Source: Streptomyces sp. ISL-12 (GTDB lineage: Bacteria; Actinomycetota; Actinomycetes; Streptomycetales; Streptomycetaceae). Taken from it: a stretch of DNA of 64,000 nucleotides. The position numbers and the translations under genes were made by a program. Every line of letters begins with the position of its first letter. Position 1 is the first letter of the stretch. The notes under the pieces were generated by a model. The model saw only the letters and a list, made by a program, of their open reading frames with translations. It was not told the DNA's origin and ran no database searches. Shown here in pieces: positions 1 to 6,573 of the stretch. Where the stretch lies: assembly GCF_018614415.1 (NCBI RefSeq), contig NZ_JAGGOO010000086.1:1-64000 (forward strand), read 5' to 3'.

Positions 1-20
1 GGTGAGCCCGGAGGAGTCGG

Positions 21-246
21 CTAGGGCCTGTCGTTTGGATCAGGACGCGGGACATCGGCGGGACTTGTCCATGCCGGTGAGCGGGGTCTGGTGCGTGCGG
101 CTGCAAGGCGGAGGAGGGAGTCGACGCGATGGGGGCCCCCCCGCGCGAGCGCAGCCGAGCGTGGGGGAGTCGGCGAGTGACGACAACGCCGCAGATGCGC
201 GTGCCAGACCCCGCGTCTGCGGCGTGATCCAAACGACAGGCCCTAG
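21..246. mobile_element. MITE-like non-autonomous element
   Basis: A perfect 22-bp terminal inverted repeat starts at 21-42 (CTAGGGCCTGTCGTTTGG...) and ends at 225-246. The inside encodes nothing convincing. It includes partly matching subterminal inverted segments (GCGGGGTCTGG near 82 and CCAGACCCCGC near 206) and a G/C-rich palindromic block near 130-170. The ends begin and finish with CTAG, which may include the duplicated target. The size and the lack of a transposase fit a MITE mobilised in trans. It ends 43 bp before the DUF456 start and may carry or disturb that promoter. The parent IS family is not identified. Confidence 0.65.
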
Positions 247-289
247 CTGTCGTTTCGCGGACGGCCGCTGTCGGGCGCACCCTAGTCAG

Positions 290-772
290 ATGGGAGTGGT
301 GGACCTCCTGCTGGTGGGCCTGGTCGTCCTGCTCGGGCTGTGCGGCGTCCTGCTGCCCGGTGTGCCCGGGTCCTTGCTGGTGTGGGCGGCCGTCCTGTGG
401 TGGGCGCTGAAGGACCCGCGGCCGCTGGCCTGGGCGGTCCTGGTCGGCGCCACGGCCGTGCTGCTGCTGTCCCTGGCGGTGCGCTGGGCGCTGCCGGCGC
501 GGCGGCGCCGGGCCGGGGACGCCGAGGGCCGGCTGACGGTGTACGCGGGCGGCGGCGCCCTCCTCGGTTTCGTCCTGCTTCCCGTGGTGGGCGCCGTCCC
601 CGGTTTCCTCGGCGGCATCTACCTGGCCGAACGGCTCCGCCTTGGCCGTCACGGCGAGGCGGTCGCGGCCGTGCGGTCGGCGATGGGCTCGGGCGGCTGG
701 AGCGTGCTGACGGAACTGTTCGCCTGCCTGCTGATCACCGGGGCGTGGCTGGGCGCGGTGTTCGCCGGCTGA
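290..772 (+). CDS. DUF456 family membrane protein
   Basis: This is a 160-residue integral membrane protein of unknown function. Hydrophobic segments lie at about residues 3-40, 45-65, 85-115 and 140-158. Gly-rich turns such as GGIYLAERLRLG between the later helices are typical of DUF456. The reading frame is open further upstream, but the upstream part is the MITE. The ATG at 290 begins the hydrophobic N-terminus expected of the family, so I chose it. No clear Shine-Dalgarno precedes it. The 3' end overlaps the convergent methyltransferase ORF by 124 bp. The family assignment is from memory of its pattern, and no enzymatic role can be inferred. Confidence 0.75.
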   Translation: MGVVDLLLVGLVVLLGLCGVLLPGVPGSLLVWAAVLWWALKDPRPLAWAVLVGATAVLLLSLAVRWALPARRRRAGDAEGRLTVYAGGGALLGFVLLPVVGAVPGFLGGIYLAERLRLGRHGEAVAAVRSAMGSGGWSVLTELFACLLITGAWLGAVFAG

Positions 773-1296
773 CCCGCGCCCAGGACCCCTTCCCCTTCCA
801 GGACCCCCTCCAGGGCCAGCAGCCGCGTCTTGCGCTCCAGTCCGCCCGCGTACCCGGTCAGCGAGCCGTCGGCGCCGATCACCCGGTGGCAGGGGCGCAG
901 GATCAGCAGCGGGTTGGCGCCGATCGCGCCGCCCACGGCCCGCACGGCGGCGCGGGAGGCGCCGACGCGGGCGGCGATCGCGCCGTACGTCGTGGTGGTG
1001 CCGTAGGGCACGGCGTCGAGGGCGTCCCACACCTTCGTCCGGAAGGCGGTGCCCTCGGCGCGCAGCGGCAGCCGGAACGCGGTCAGCTCCCCGGCGAAGT
1101 AGGCGCCGAGCTGCGCTACTGCCTCCCGGAAGGGCCCGGGGTCGGCCCGCCAGTGGTCGCCGTCCCGGACGGTCCGCCCGCCCTTCTGCCCGGGCACGGA
1201 CAGCGAGGTCAGCGCCCCGTCCGCGGCGGCGGTGAGCAGCAGCGGCCCGACGGGGCTCGCGACCTCGGTCCAGTAGGCAGGCATGTCCATGTGCAT
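649..1296 (-). CDS. ogt: methylated-DNA--[protein]-cysteine S-methyltransferase
   Basis: This suicide DNA-repair enzyme transfers the alkyl group from O6-alkylguanine to its own cysteine. The acceptor motif PCHRV is present with Cys136. It is followed by the conserved GSLTGYAGGLERK stretch, and PYGTTTTYGAIA (about 97-108) lies in the DNA-binding domain. The ATG at 1296 starts 2 bp after the stop of the upstream glycosylase gene, so the two are probably co-transcribed and translationally coupled. Family members usually end soon after the LLALEG segment. Here the frame stays open about 45 residues longer, running antisense across the 3' end of the DUF456 gene. This tail has no recognisable domain and may be a lost stop codon. 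Confidence 0.93.
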   Translation of the reverse strand: MHMDMPAYWTEVASPVGPLLLTAAADGALTSLSVPGQKGGRTVRDGDHWRADPGPFREAVAQLGAYFAGELTAFRLPLRAEGTAFRTKVWDALDAVPYGTTTTYGAIAARVGASRAAVRAVGGAIGANPLLILRPCHRVIGADGSLTGYAGGLERKTRLLALEGVLEGEGVLGAGQPANTAPSHAPVISRQANSSVSTLQPPEPIADRTAATASP

Positions 1297-1298
1297 GA

Positions 1299-2735
1299 TC
1301 ACTCCAACTCCCCCGCTGCGCGCAGGTGGTTCAGGGCGTACGAGCGCCAGGGGCGCCAGGTGTCGGGGACGTCGGCGCCGGGCGGGGCCGCGTCCGGGTC
1401 GCCGAGGGCGCGGGTGCGGACGGCGGTGACGGTCGCCGGGTCCATGCCGGGCAGGGCGAGCAGGGCGGCCTCGGCCTCGTCCCGGTCGGCGCCCGGGTCG
1501 AGGCGTACGGCGCCGTCGGCGAGGGCGGCGGTGAGCGCGCCGAGGGTGCCGTGCGGCTCGGCCCCGGCGATCGCCGCCGGTTCGGGGAAGAGGTGGGTGA
1601 GGGCGCCGCAGGGCGCGTCGAGCCGCTTGCCGTACCGCGCGACGAGCCGTTCGGCGCCGGCCCGGCCGGTCAGCAGCCGTACCGCCAGTTCCTCCGGGTC
1701 GGCGGTGCCCGGCGAGCGCAGCCCGGGGCGGGCGGCGACCAGCGGGGCGAGGCGGGGGTCGGCGCGGAGCCGTTCGTCGACGGCGTACGGGTCGGCGTCC
1801 AGGTCGAACAGCCGCCGCAGCCGCCGTACGGCGGTGGTCAGGTCGCGCGGGTCGGTGAGGAGCAGCCGCGCGTCGAGCCAGCCGCCGGAGCCCTGTCCGG
1901 AACGGCTCGGCCGGCCCGTCCACTCGTCGACGGCGACGACGCCGGTGCCGTAGGGCAGCCGGAGCGTGCGCCGGTAGACGCGGCGGCCCGGCGGCCCGCT
2001 CACCTCCTCCACTCCCGCCAGGGCCTCCCGCTGGAGCAGGTCGAAGACGGGCCCGGCCGGGTAGGGCCCGCGGTGGGCGAGCCGCAGCGGTATGCCGCCG
2101 CCGGGGGCCGCCCGGTCCCTGGCCGGGGCGGCGGCGCGCAGCCCGCTCGGGGTGTCGGCGTACACGCTCCTGATGGTGTCGTTGAACTGCCGCACGCTGC
2201 TGAAACCCGCGGCGAAGGCGATCTCGGTGACCGGCAGGCCGGTGGTCTGGAGCAGCACACGCGCGGTGTGCGCCCGCTGGGCGCGGGCCAGGGCGACCGG
2301 CCCGGCGCCCAGTTCGGCGGTGAGCTGCCGCTGCACCTGCCGGGCGCTGTACCCGAGCCGGGCGGCCAGCCCGCCCACCCCCTCCCGGTCCACGACGCCG
2401 TCCCCGATCAGCCGCACGGCCCGGCCCACGACGTCGGCGCGCACGTCCCACTCCGCCGAGCCCGGCACGGCGTCCGGCCGGCACCGCCGGCAGGCCCGGA
2501 ACCCGGCGCCCTGCGCGGCGGCGGCCGTCGCGAAGAACCGCGTGTTGCGGCGGTGCGGCGTACGGGCCGGGCAGCTCGGCCGGCAGTACACACCGGTCGT
2601 CTCGACGGCGAAGAAGAACACCCCGTCGAACCGTCCGTCCCGGCTCCGCACGGTCTCGTACCTGCTGTCGTCGTCACCTTCCACACCGTCCAGTCTCCGC
2701 CACCCCGCCCCCTCGGGCTGGCGGAAATCGGACAC
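1299..2735 (-). CDS. alkA: Ada/AlkA-type bifunctional regulator and DNA-3-methyladenine glycosylase
   Basis: The 478-residue protein joins three parts. Residues about 25-90 are an Ada-type zinc domain with Cys51, Cys55, Cys82 and Cys85 (CRPSC and CRRC). In Ada-type proteins Cys51 would be the methyl-phosphotriester acceptor. An AraC-type helix-turn-helix follows (about 95-200). The rest is an AlkA-like glycosylase with a helix-hairpin-helix containing LPGMDPATV and a downstream Asp-containing loop (GDPDAAPPGAD), which excises alkylated bases. Family knowledge predicts that methylation of the zinc domain turns it into an activator of this repair operon. It sits 18 bp after rsgA and 2 bp before ogt, so one transcript is likely. 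The start at MSDF is the first ATG; a later start is possible. Confidence 0.92.
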   Translation of the reverse strand: MSDFRQPEGAGWRRLDGVEGDDDSRYETVRSRDGRFDGVFFFAVETTGVYCRPSCPARTPHRRNTRFFATAAAAQGAGFRACRRCRPDAVPGSAEWDVRADVVGRAVRLIGDGVVDREGVGGLAARLGYSARQVQRQLTAELGAGPVALARAQRAHTARVLLQTTGLPVTEIAFAAGFSSVRQFNDTIRSVYADTPSGLRAAAPARDRAAPGGGIPLRLAHRGPYPAGPVFDLLQREALAGVEEVSGPPGRRVYRRTLRLPYGTGVVAVDEWTGRPSRSGQGSGGWLDARLLLTDPRDLTTAVRRLRRLFDLDADPYAVDERLRADPRLAPLVAARPGLRSPGTADPEELAVRLLTGRAGAERLVARYGKRLDAPCGALTHLFPEPAAIAGAEPHGTLGALTAALADGAVRLDPGADRDEAEAALLALPGMDPATVTAVRTRALGDPDAAPPGADVPDTWRPWRSYALNHLRAAGELE

Positions 2736-2753
2736 CGCGTCCGGCTGCGCCGG

Positions 2754-3860
2754 CTAGCGCAGCCGCCCCTGCTTGGCCTCCATGGCCGCCCGTCCCTGGG
2801 CGCCCCGCCGCTTCCACTCCTTCCGCAGCTCGGCCCGGACCCGGGCGTCGGTCTTGGCGACGATCCGCTGGTTCTCCCGCAGCAGTTTGCGGTAGCTCTC
2901 CAGCCGCCGTTCGGGCAGCTCACCGCTGTCGACGGCGGCCAGCACCGCGCACCCGGGCTCGCTCTCGTGCGCGCAGTCGTGGAACCGGCACTCCTCGGCC
3001 AGCTCCGCGATCTCGGCGAACACCTGCCCGACGCCGTGCCCGGCGTCCCACAGCCCGACCCCGCGCAGCCCGGGCGTGTCGATCAGCACGCCCCCGCCGG
3101 GCAGGACGAGCAGATTGCGGGTGGTGGTGGTGTGCCGCCCCTTGCCGTCGACGTCACGGGTCGCCTGTACGTCCATGACGTCGTCGCCGAGCAGCGCGTT
3201 GGCGAGGGTGGACTTGCCCGCGCCGGACTGCCCGAGCAGCACGGCGGTGCCCCCGGAGACGACGGCACCGAGGACGTCCAGCCCCTCCCCCAGCGCGGCG
3301 CTGATCGGCAGCACCGGCACGCCGGGCGCGCTGGTCTCGACGTCCCGCACGAGGTGCGCCAGCGTCACCGGGTCGGGCACGAGGTCGGCCTTGGTGAGCA
3401 CGACGACGGGCTGCGCGCCGGACTCCCAGGCCAGCGCCAGGAACCGTTCGACGCGGGCGAGGTCCAGCTCGGCGGCGAGCGACACGGCGACGACGGCGTG
3501 GTCGACGTTGGCCGCGAGGATCTGGCCCTCGGACCGCTTGGAGGAGGTGGAGCGGACGAAGGCGGTGCGGCGGGGCAGCAGGGTCCGCACGTACAGCGGG
3601 ACGCTGCCGTCGGGGTCGACGGCAGCCCAGTCCCCCGTGCACACGACCTTCATCGGGTCACGGGGAACGACGAACTCGGTGTCGGCACGGACCGGGCCGG
3701 CCGGCGTGACGACGTCACAGAGACCGCGGTCGACCCGGACGACGCGGCCGGGAACGAGACCCCGGTCCGCGTACGGGGCGAACTCGGCCTCCCAGCCCGC
3801 GTCCCAGCCGTAGGGAGCGAGTGGATGCGAGGACGAACCGAGGGAAAAGGAGAAAGACAA
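2754..3860 (-). CDS. rsgA: ribosome small subunit-dependent GTPase A
   Basis: This circularly permuted GTPase acts in late 30S ribosome maturation. An N-terminal OB-fold region is followed by the permuted G motifs in the order G4 (VVLTKADLV), G1/P-loop (GQSGAGKST) and G3 (DTPG). A C-terminal zinc knuckle follows (ECRFHDCAHESEPGC). I chose the TTG at 3860 because AAGGG lies 7 nt upstream and it gives a 368-residue protein of normal length. A GTG at 3875 is an alternative, and the frame is open to 4127. The ribosome site lies in a small hairpin (see 3867-3881) behind a 23-codon ORF. It leads an operon with alkA and ogt. A truncated copy sits at 27.5-28.1 kb. Confidence 0.92.
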   Translation of the reverse strand: MSFSFSLGSSSHPLAPYGWDAGWEAEFAPYADRGLVPGRVVRVDRGLCDVVTPAGPVRADTEFVVPRDPMKVVCTGDWAAVDPDGSVPLYVRTLLPRRTAFVRSTSSKRSEGQILAANVDHAVVAVSLAAELDLARVERFLALAWESGAQPVVVLTKADLVPDPVTLAHLVRDVETSAPGVPVLPISAALGEGLDVLGAVVSGGTAVLLGQSGAGKSTLANALLGDDVMDVQATRDVDGKGRHTTTTRNLLVLPGGGVLIDTPGLRGVGLWDAGHGVGQVFAEIAELAEECRFHDCAHESEPGCAVLAAVDSGELPERRLESYRKLLRENQRIVAKTDARVRAELRKEWKRRGAQGRAAMEAKQGRLR

Positions 3861-3866
3861 GGGGTG

Positions 3867-3881
3867 ACCCTTCACAAGGGT
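3867..3881 (-). promoter_or_regulatory. hairpin over the rsgA ribosome-binding site
   Basis: On the transcribed strand ACCCTT-GTG-AAGGGT forms a perfect 6-bp stem with a 3-nt loop. The 3' arm contains the AAGGG that serves the TTG start of rsgA 7 nt further on. Folding would hide the ribosome site. Together with the upstream small ORF this resembles a translational attenuator. The hairpin is also present before the truncated rsgA copy (28064-28080 region). Regulation is inferred. Confidence 0.45.
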
Positions 3882-3922
3882 GGCCCCGGCACCGCGCCCA
3901 CGAGCGCGGGAAAGGAGTGGGA

Positions 3923-3994
3923 TCAGCCGGCGGCCACGGAGGTGGACTTGACGGACTTCCGGTTGCGGGCAACGCCCGTCGCAACGACAGCCAT
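3923..3994 (-). CDS. 23-residue small ORF upstream of rsgA
   Basis: The ORF runs ATG to TGA and encodes MAVVATGVARNRK followed by SVKSTSVAAG. GGGAGGTG lies about 8 nt upstream, a much better ribosome site than that of rsgA. It is basic and unlike any domain I know. The stop lies about 60 nt before the rsgA start, so it could be a leader peptide or an independent microprotein. A second copy with three amino-acid changes lies at 28121-28192. All three codon differences are non-synonymous, which does not show purifying selection between these two copies. Confidence 0.5.
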   Translation of the reverse strand: MAVVATGVARNRKSVKSTSVAAG

Positions 3995-4195
3995 CGGTCG
4001 ACACCTCCCGGATCAATACGCCGAACGGCGGTGGCACAGCAGCCACCGTAACGAAGACGACCTTAGCCGCCCTTCTGGGGAGGCACCAGCGATATACCAA
4101 CGCAGCCCCTCGGCGTGACGAAGTCACAAGGCGCGCGGACGCTGAGGTTGAGAGGGTGGAGTGACAGCGGGCGTTGGTGGTGCTGCATCCTCGTC

Positions 4196-4852
4196 ATGAG
4201 GTAGGCGGATGGCGGTGGCTTGACCGCTGCGGGGCGGGCGAAGCGTGAGGAAGTGCGTTTCGAGGCCGGGGGGATGTTCGGGCAGGGGGTGCGGTCACCG
4301 GAGGCGGCTCGCAGGTTACGGGTGTCGCAGTCGGCGTACGCCTGACACGCGGTCTGGCGGGGCGGCGACAGAGCAGCCCTGGCCTCCAAGGGTCCCGGCG
4401 GCTTTCCCTGTCAGCTCAGCGATGCCCGGGCGGAGCGACTGCAGGGCGAGCTGGAGGCCGGCCCAGCGGCGCATGGGTGGTGCGAGGACCAGCGGTGGAC
4501 ACTGGCGAGGGTCGCGGAGCTAGTCCATCGCCCTCAGGCGGCCGGAACGGGCTGGATGGGCAACGGTCTCGTCTCTCTCCCCCCTCGGAACGGCAGGCCA
4601 CTCGATCCCACCAACCTCACCCGCCGTTTCCGCCGCCTCCTTCACAGCGCAGAGCTCCGGACGATTTGCTTCCACGACCTCCGGCACTCGACCGCCACCC
4701 TGCTCCTGGAGCAAGGCGTCGATCTCGTCGTCATCAAGGAACTCCTCGGCCACGCCAACATCGGCGTCACCGCCGGCGTCTACACCCACGTCCGACTCCG
4801 CCTCCAACGCGAAGCCATGACCGCCCTAGGCAACGCTCTCGACCGTCCCTGA
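4196..4852 (+). pseudogene. chimeric remnant: IS630-type transposase N-terminus fused to integrase C-terminus
   Basis: From the ATG at 4196 the frame encodes the helix-turn-helix start of an IS630-type transposase. Recognisable stretches are LTAAGRAKREEVRFEA, SPEAARRLRVS and LASKGPGGFP. The frame is broken by TAG at 4202 and TGA at 4343; the latter sits where a Trp codon is expected. At about 4531 it changes without a frame break into the catalytic end of a tyrosine recombinase (TNLTRRFRRLLHS, HDLRHSTATLLLEQG, LLGHANIGVTAGVY). That part closely matches the intact integrase at 14038-15318 and ends at 4852. The His-x-x-Arg and Tyr motifs survive, but the first catalytic Arg and the arm-binding domain are absent. 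It marks an older insertion next to the present integrative element. Confidence 0.82.
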
Positions 4853-4860
4853 CACACACG

Positions 4861-4903
4861 CGGCAACGGCGGCGAACATCCCTGGTGTTCGCCGCCGTTG
4901 CCG
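4861..4903. terminator. hairpin after the integrase remnant
   Basis: A perfect 18-bp stem (CGGCAACGGCGGCGAACA and its complement) with a 7-nt loop starts 8 bp after the stop of the integrase fragment. It has no T-run, as is common for Streptomyces terminators. It overlaps a TTGCCGTCA repeat at 4898. Confidence 0.6.
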
Positions 4904-4952
4904 TCAACTACTGCCGTCAGGTGGAGACGTAATGCCAGATTCCGGACAGCCA

Positions 4953-4992
4953 GCGACCCCTCTGATTCGCTCAAGCGAATCAGAGGGGTCGC
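4953..4992. terminator. strong bidirectional hairpin terminator
   Basis: A perfect 18-bp stem (GCGACCCCTCTGATTCGC and its complement) surrounds a TCAA loop. It lies 66 bp beyond the stop of the orphan immunity gene (minus strand) and also faces the integrase remnant on the plus strand. It probably ends both transcripts. Confidence 0.65.
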
Positions 4993-5058
4993 AGTCAGAA
5001 GGTGTGACCGGCTCACGAGAAGGCGCCGGTCGTGATACCTCCAATCGCGGCAGCACGT

Positions 5059-5346
5059 CTACCCGAACAGTCGCTCCAACACATCGAGGGCTTCCTGGAT
5101 AGCCAGCGCGTCCTCGCGAGGCAATTCATGCAGATCACCCCGATCAAGAGCAACAGCATAGATCTCCTCAAGAACCCACCATTGTGAGCGAATTTCCTCG
5201 CTCAATGGAGATGTCGCGAGATTTGACGAAACCGAGTCGAGATCGTCGATCAGACTCCGGAGCGAGATGTCTCCGGAGCGGTACTTCCGGATCGACTGAC
5301 GTGCGTCTTCGCGCAACCACTGCTGCGCATCAGAACCCTCAATCAC
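5059..5346 (-). CDS. orphan immunity-like protein of a displaced RHS toxin tip
   Basis: This 95-residue acidic, helical protein has no family I recognise. I infer immunity from position. Its GTG start overlaps the TGA stop of the displaced RHS tip by 4 bp (GTGA), the same junction seen between the full RHS gene and its partner at 15770. It has no Cys, signal peptide or membrane segment, so a cytoplasmic antidote is plausible. Base composition is visibly lower in GC than the surrounding genes, as is common for immunity genes. It remains intact although the toxin frame carries a stop codon. Confidence 0.62.
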   Translation of the reverse strand: MIEGSDAQQWLREDARQSIRKYRSGDISLRSLIDDLDSVSSNLATSPLSEEIRSQWWVLEEIYAVALDRGDLHELPREDALAIQEALDVLERLFG

Positions 5347-5684
5347 TGCTTGATCCTTCCGGAACTAACGGTGACAACCCGTCCAGTTGCAGCATCCGTA
5401 ATCACCGTCACATTATTCTCCGCCTCATAGTACGCCGTCGTCCCGGCCCGCTTACCTGGCATCTTTTCGCCGACACGAATGATGTTTTCCACCACAGACG
5501 GCATGAGGCCGCGCTCCTACATCCGGTCAATCGCATGTCCGGTGTAATCGCGACCTGCGATTGTTGCCGGCTCATTTGGCGAAAGATTGCGGAAGTTCGT
5601 ACCCCTCCCACCAACCGGGGTTGTCGGGCAGTTGCTGTTGTGAACGAGCACCGGTGTCTCGCCCGCCAACACATAGTACGTGTG
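5343..5684 (-). pseudogene. displaced RHS C-terminal toxin tip with Hint leader and in-frame amber codon
   Basis: There is no start codon. The frame opens with HTYYVLAGETPVLVHN, identical in protein to the end of the Hint domain of the big RHS protein (its residues 2163-2178). It then diverges into a different tip of about 100 residues. That tip contains RDYTGHAIDRM, then TAG where Gln is expected, then ERGLMPSVVENIIRVGEKMP, VTVITDAATGRVVTV and the end IKQ. The pattern GHAIDRM(Q)ERG...VVTV resembles small RNase-like toxin tips of the DUF4258 type, from memory. This is a classic orphan or silent cassette that could recombine onto the full RHS gene through the Hint homology. The amber codon would truncate such a product. 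Confidence 0.75.
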
Positions 5685-5775
5685 CTACGCGGCACCCCTT
5701 ACCTGCTTCTTCGCAGGTCAGCGCTGGTTTTGCGTTCCGCTGGAGTCCGTGGGTGTGCGTGGAAATCCGTGGTTA

Positions 5776-5797
5776 TTGCCGTCGCTACTGCCGTCAA
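5776..5797. repeat. left pair of TTGCCGTC arm-type repeats
   Basis: TTGCCGTC at 5776 is followed 12 bp later by CTGCCGTCAA at 5788. A pair with the same 12-bp offset (TTGCCGTCA at 15321 and 15333) sits at the other end of the element, directly after the integrase. A third pair (4898 and 4911) follows the integrase remnant. They are likely integrase arm-binding sites. This is inferred from position and spacing. Confidence 0.45.
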
Positions 5798-5817
5798 GGG
5801 TGCCGACGGCAGGGCGT

Positions 5818-6084
5818 TCACTGCCATGCGCCGGGTTCGGCGTGGAGGGTGGCGCGGGTGGTGCGGTGGTAGAAGTCGTGGCCGGTCTGGGCGCAGTGTT
5901 CGGCGATCCAGCGGGTCAGTTCGCCCTCGGTGTGCACTTCGCCGGAGGTGGCGCCGCAGTCGTGGTCTTCTCCGGTGACGCAGATGGCCTCGAAGGTGGG
6001 CAGGGTCATGGGGTCCACGACGGCGGTCACGTGGTATTCGCGGAAGCGGTAGCGCTTCCGGGCCGGCGTGCCGGTGTCAGGCAT
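5818..6084 (-). CDS. DUF7848-like hypothetical protein
   Basis: The 88-residue protein has the features I associate with DUF7848: a basic start leading to RYRFREYHVTAVV, a Cys pair (ICVTGEDHDCGA), and WIAEHCAQTGHDFYHR near the end. The Cys/His spacing suggests a small metal-binding fold. The ATG at 6084 overlaps the end of the upstream gene by 8 bp, so the two are coupled. The frame is open to 6138, but that start would overlap further. Such proteins are common beside XRE regulators in Streptomyces elements. Function is unknown. Confidence 0.7.
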   Translation of the reverse strand: MPDTGTPARKRYRFREYHVTAVVDPMTLPTFEAICVTGEDHDCGATSGEVHTEGELTRWIAEHCAQTGHDFYHRTTRATLHAEPGAWQ

Positions 6085-6448
6085 GCTCGGCCGCCTCTTC
6101 CTGCGGGTCCGGGATGCGCTGTCCGCGTGACTCGGCAACCCTGAGCGCGTCGGTAAGGGCTTCGGCCAGTCGGGTGGCGAGCCAGCGGTACTCGGTGGCC
6201 GACAGGGCTCGTGCGCCGGGGGCCAGGACTTCGCGGGCGTGTTCCAGCAGTTCCTCGCCCATGCCGAGTTGGACGGCTTCGATGCTGTCGGCGAGTGTAG
6301 ACAGGTAGCCCCTGCCGTCGGTGCTCAGGTAGCAGGGGTTCCCGTCTGGGGTGGTCCAGGGAAGTAAGCGGGGGCCGGCCAGCCCCGCTGCCGCGTCGTG
6401 CAGTTCCCTGCGCCGCATGCGGTCCGCGTCGCTCCTGGGCCTGTTCAC
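6077..6448 (-). CDS. hypothetical protein encoded in the AICE
   Basis: The protein has about 123 residues from the GTG at 6448, which is preceded by GGGGGT. Another GTG at 6511 would add 21 residues but lacks a spaced ribosome site. A central stretch (RLLPWTTPDGNPCYLSTDG) is followed by an amphipathic helical C-terminus. I do not recognise a domain. It lies between the XRE regulator and the DUF7848 gene and overlaps the latter by 8 bp. It probably belongs to the same transcript and may be an accessory partner of the regulator. Confidence 0.68.
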   Translation of the reverse strand: MNRPRSDADRMRRRELHDAAAGLAGPRLLPWTTPDGNPCYLSTDGRGYLSTLADSIEAVQLGMGEELLEHAREVLAPGARALSATEYRWLATRLAEALTDALRVAESRGQRIPDPQEEAAEHA

Positions 6449-6573
6449 CGTGCACCCCCGGCGGGTCGCTGATAGGGACACGGTGACCGTAGACGCCTGA
6501 CTGTCCGTCACTCCATCTCAGCCGCACAGCGGTTTGCGACACCGGGTCGGCGAACTACCACGCTGCGTGGTGG

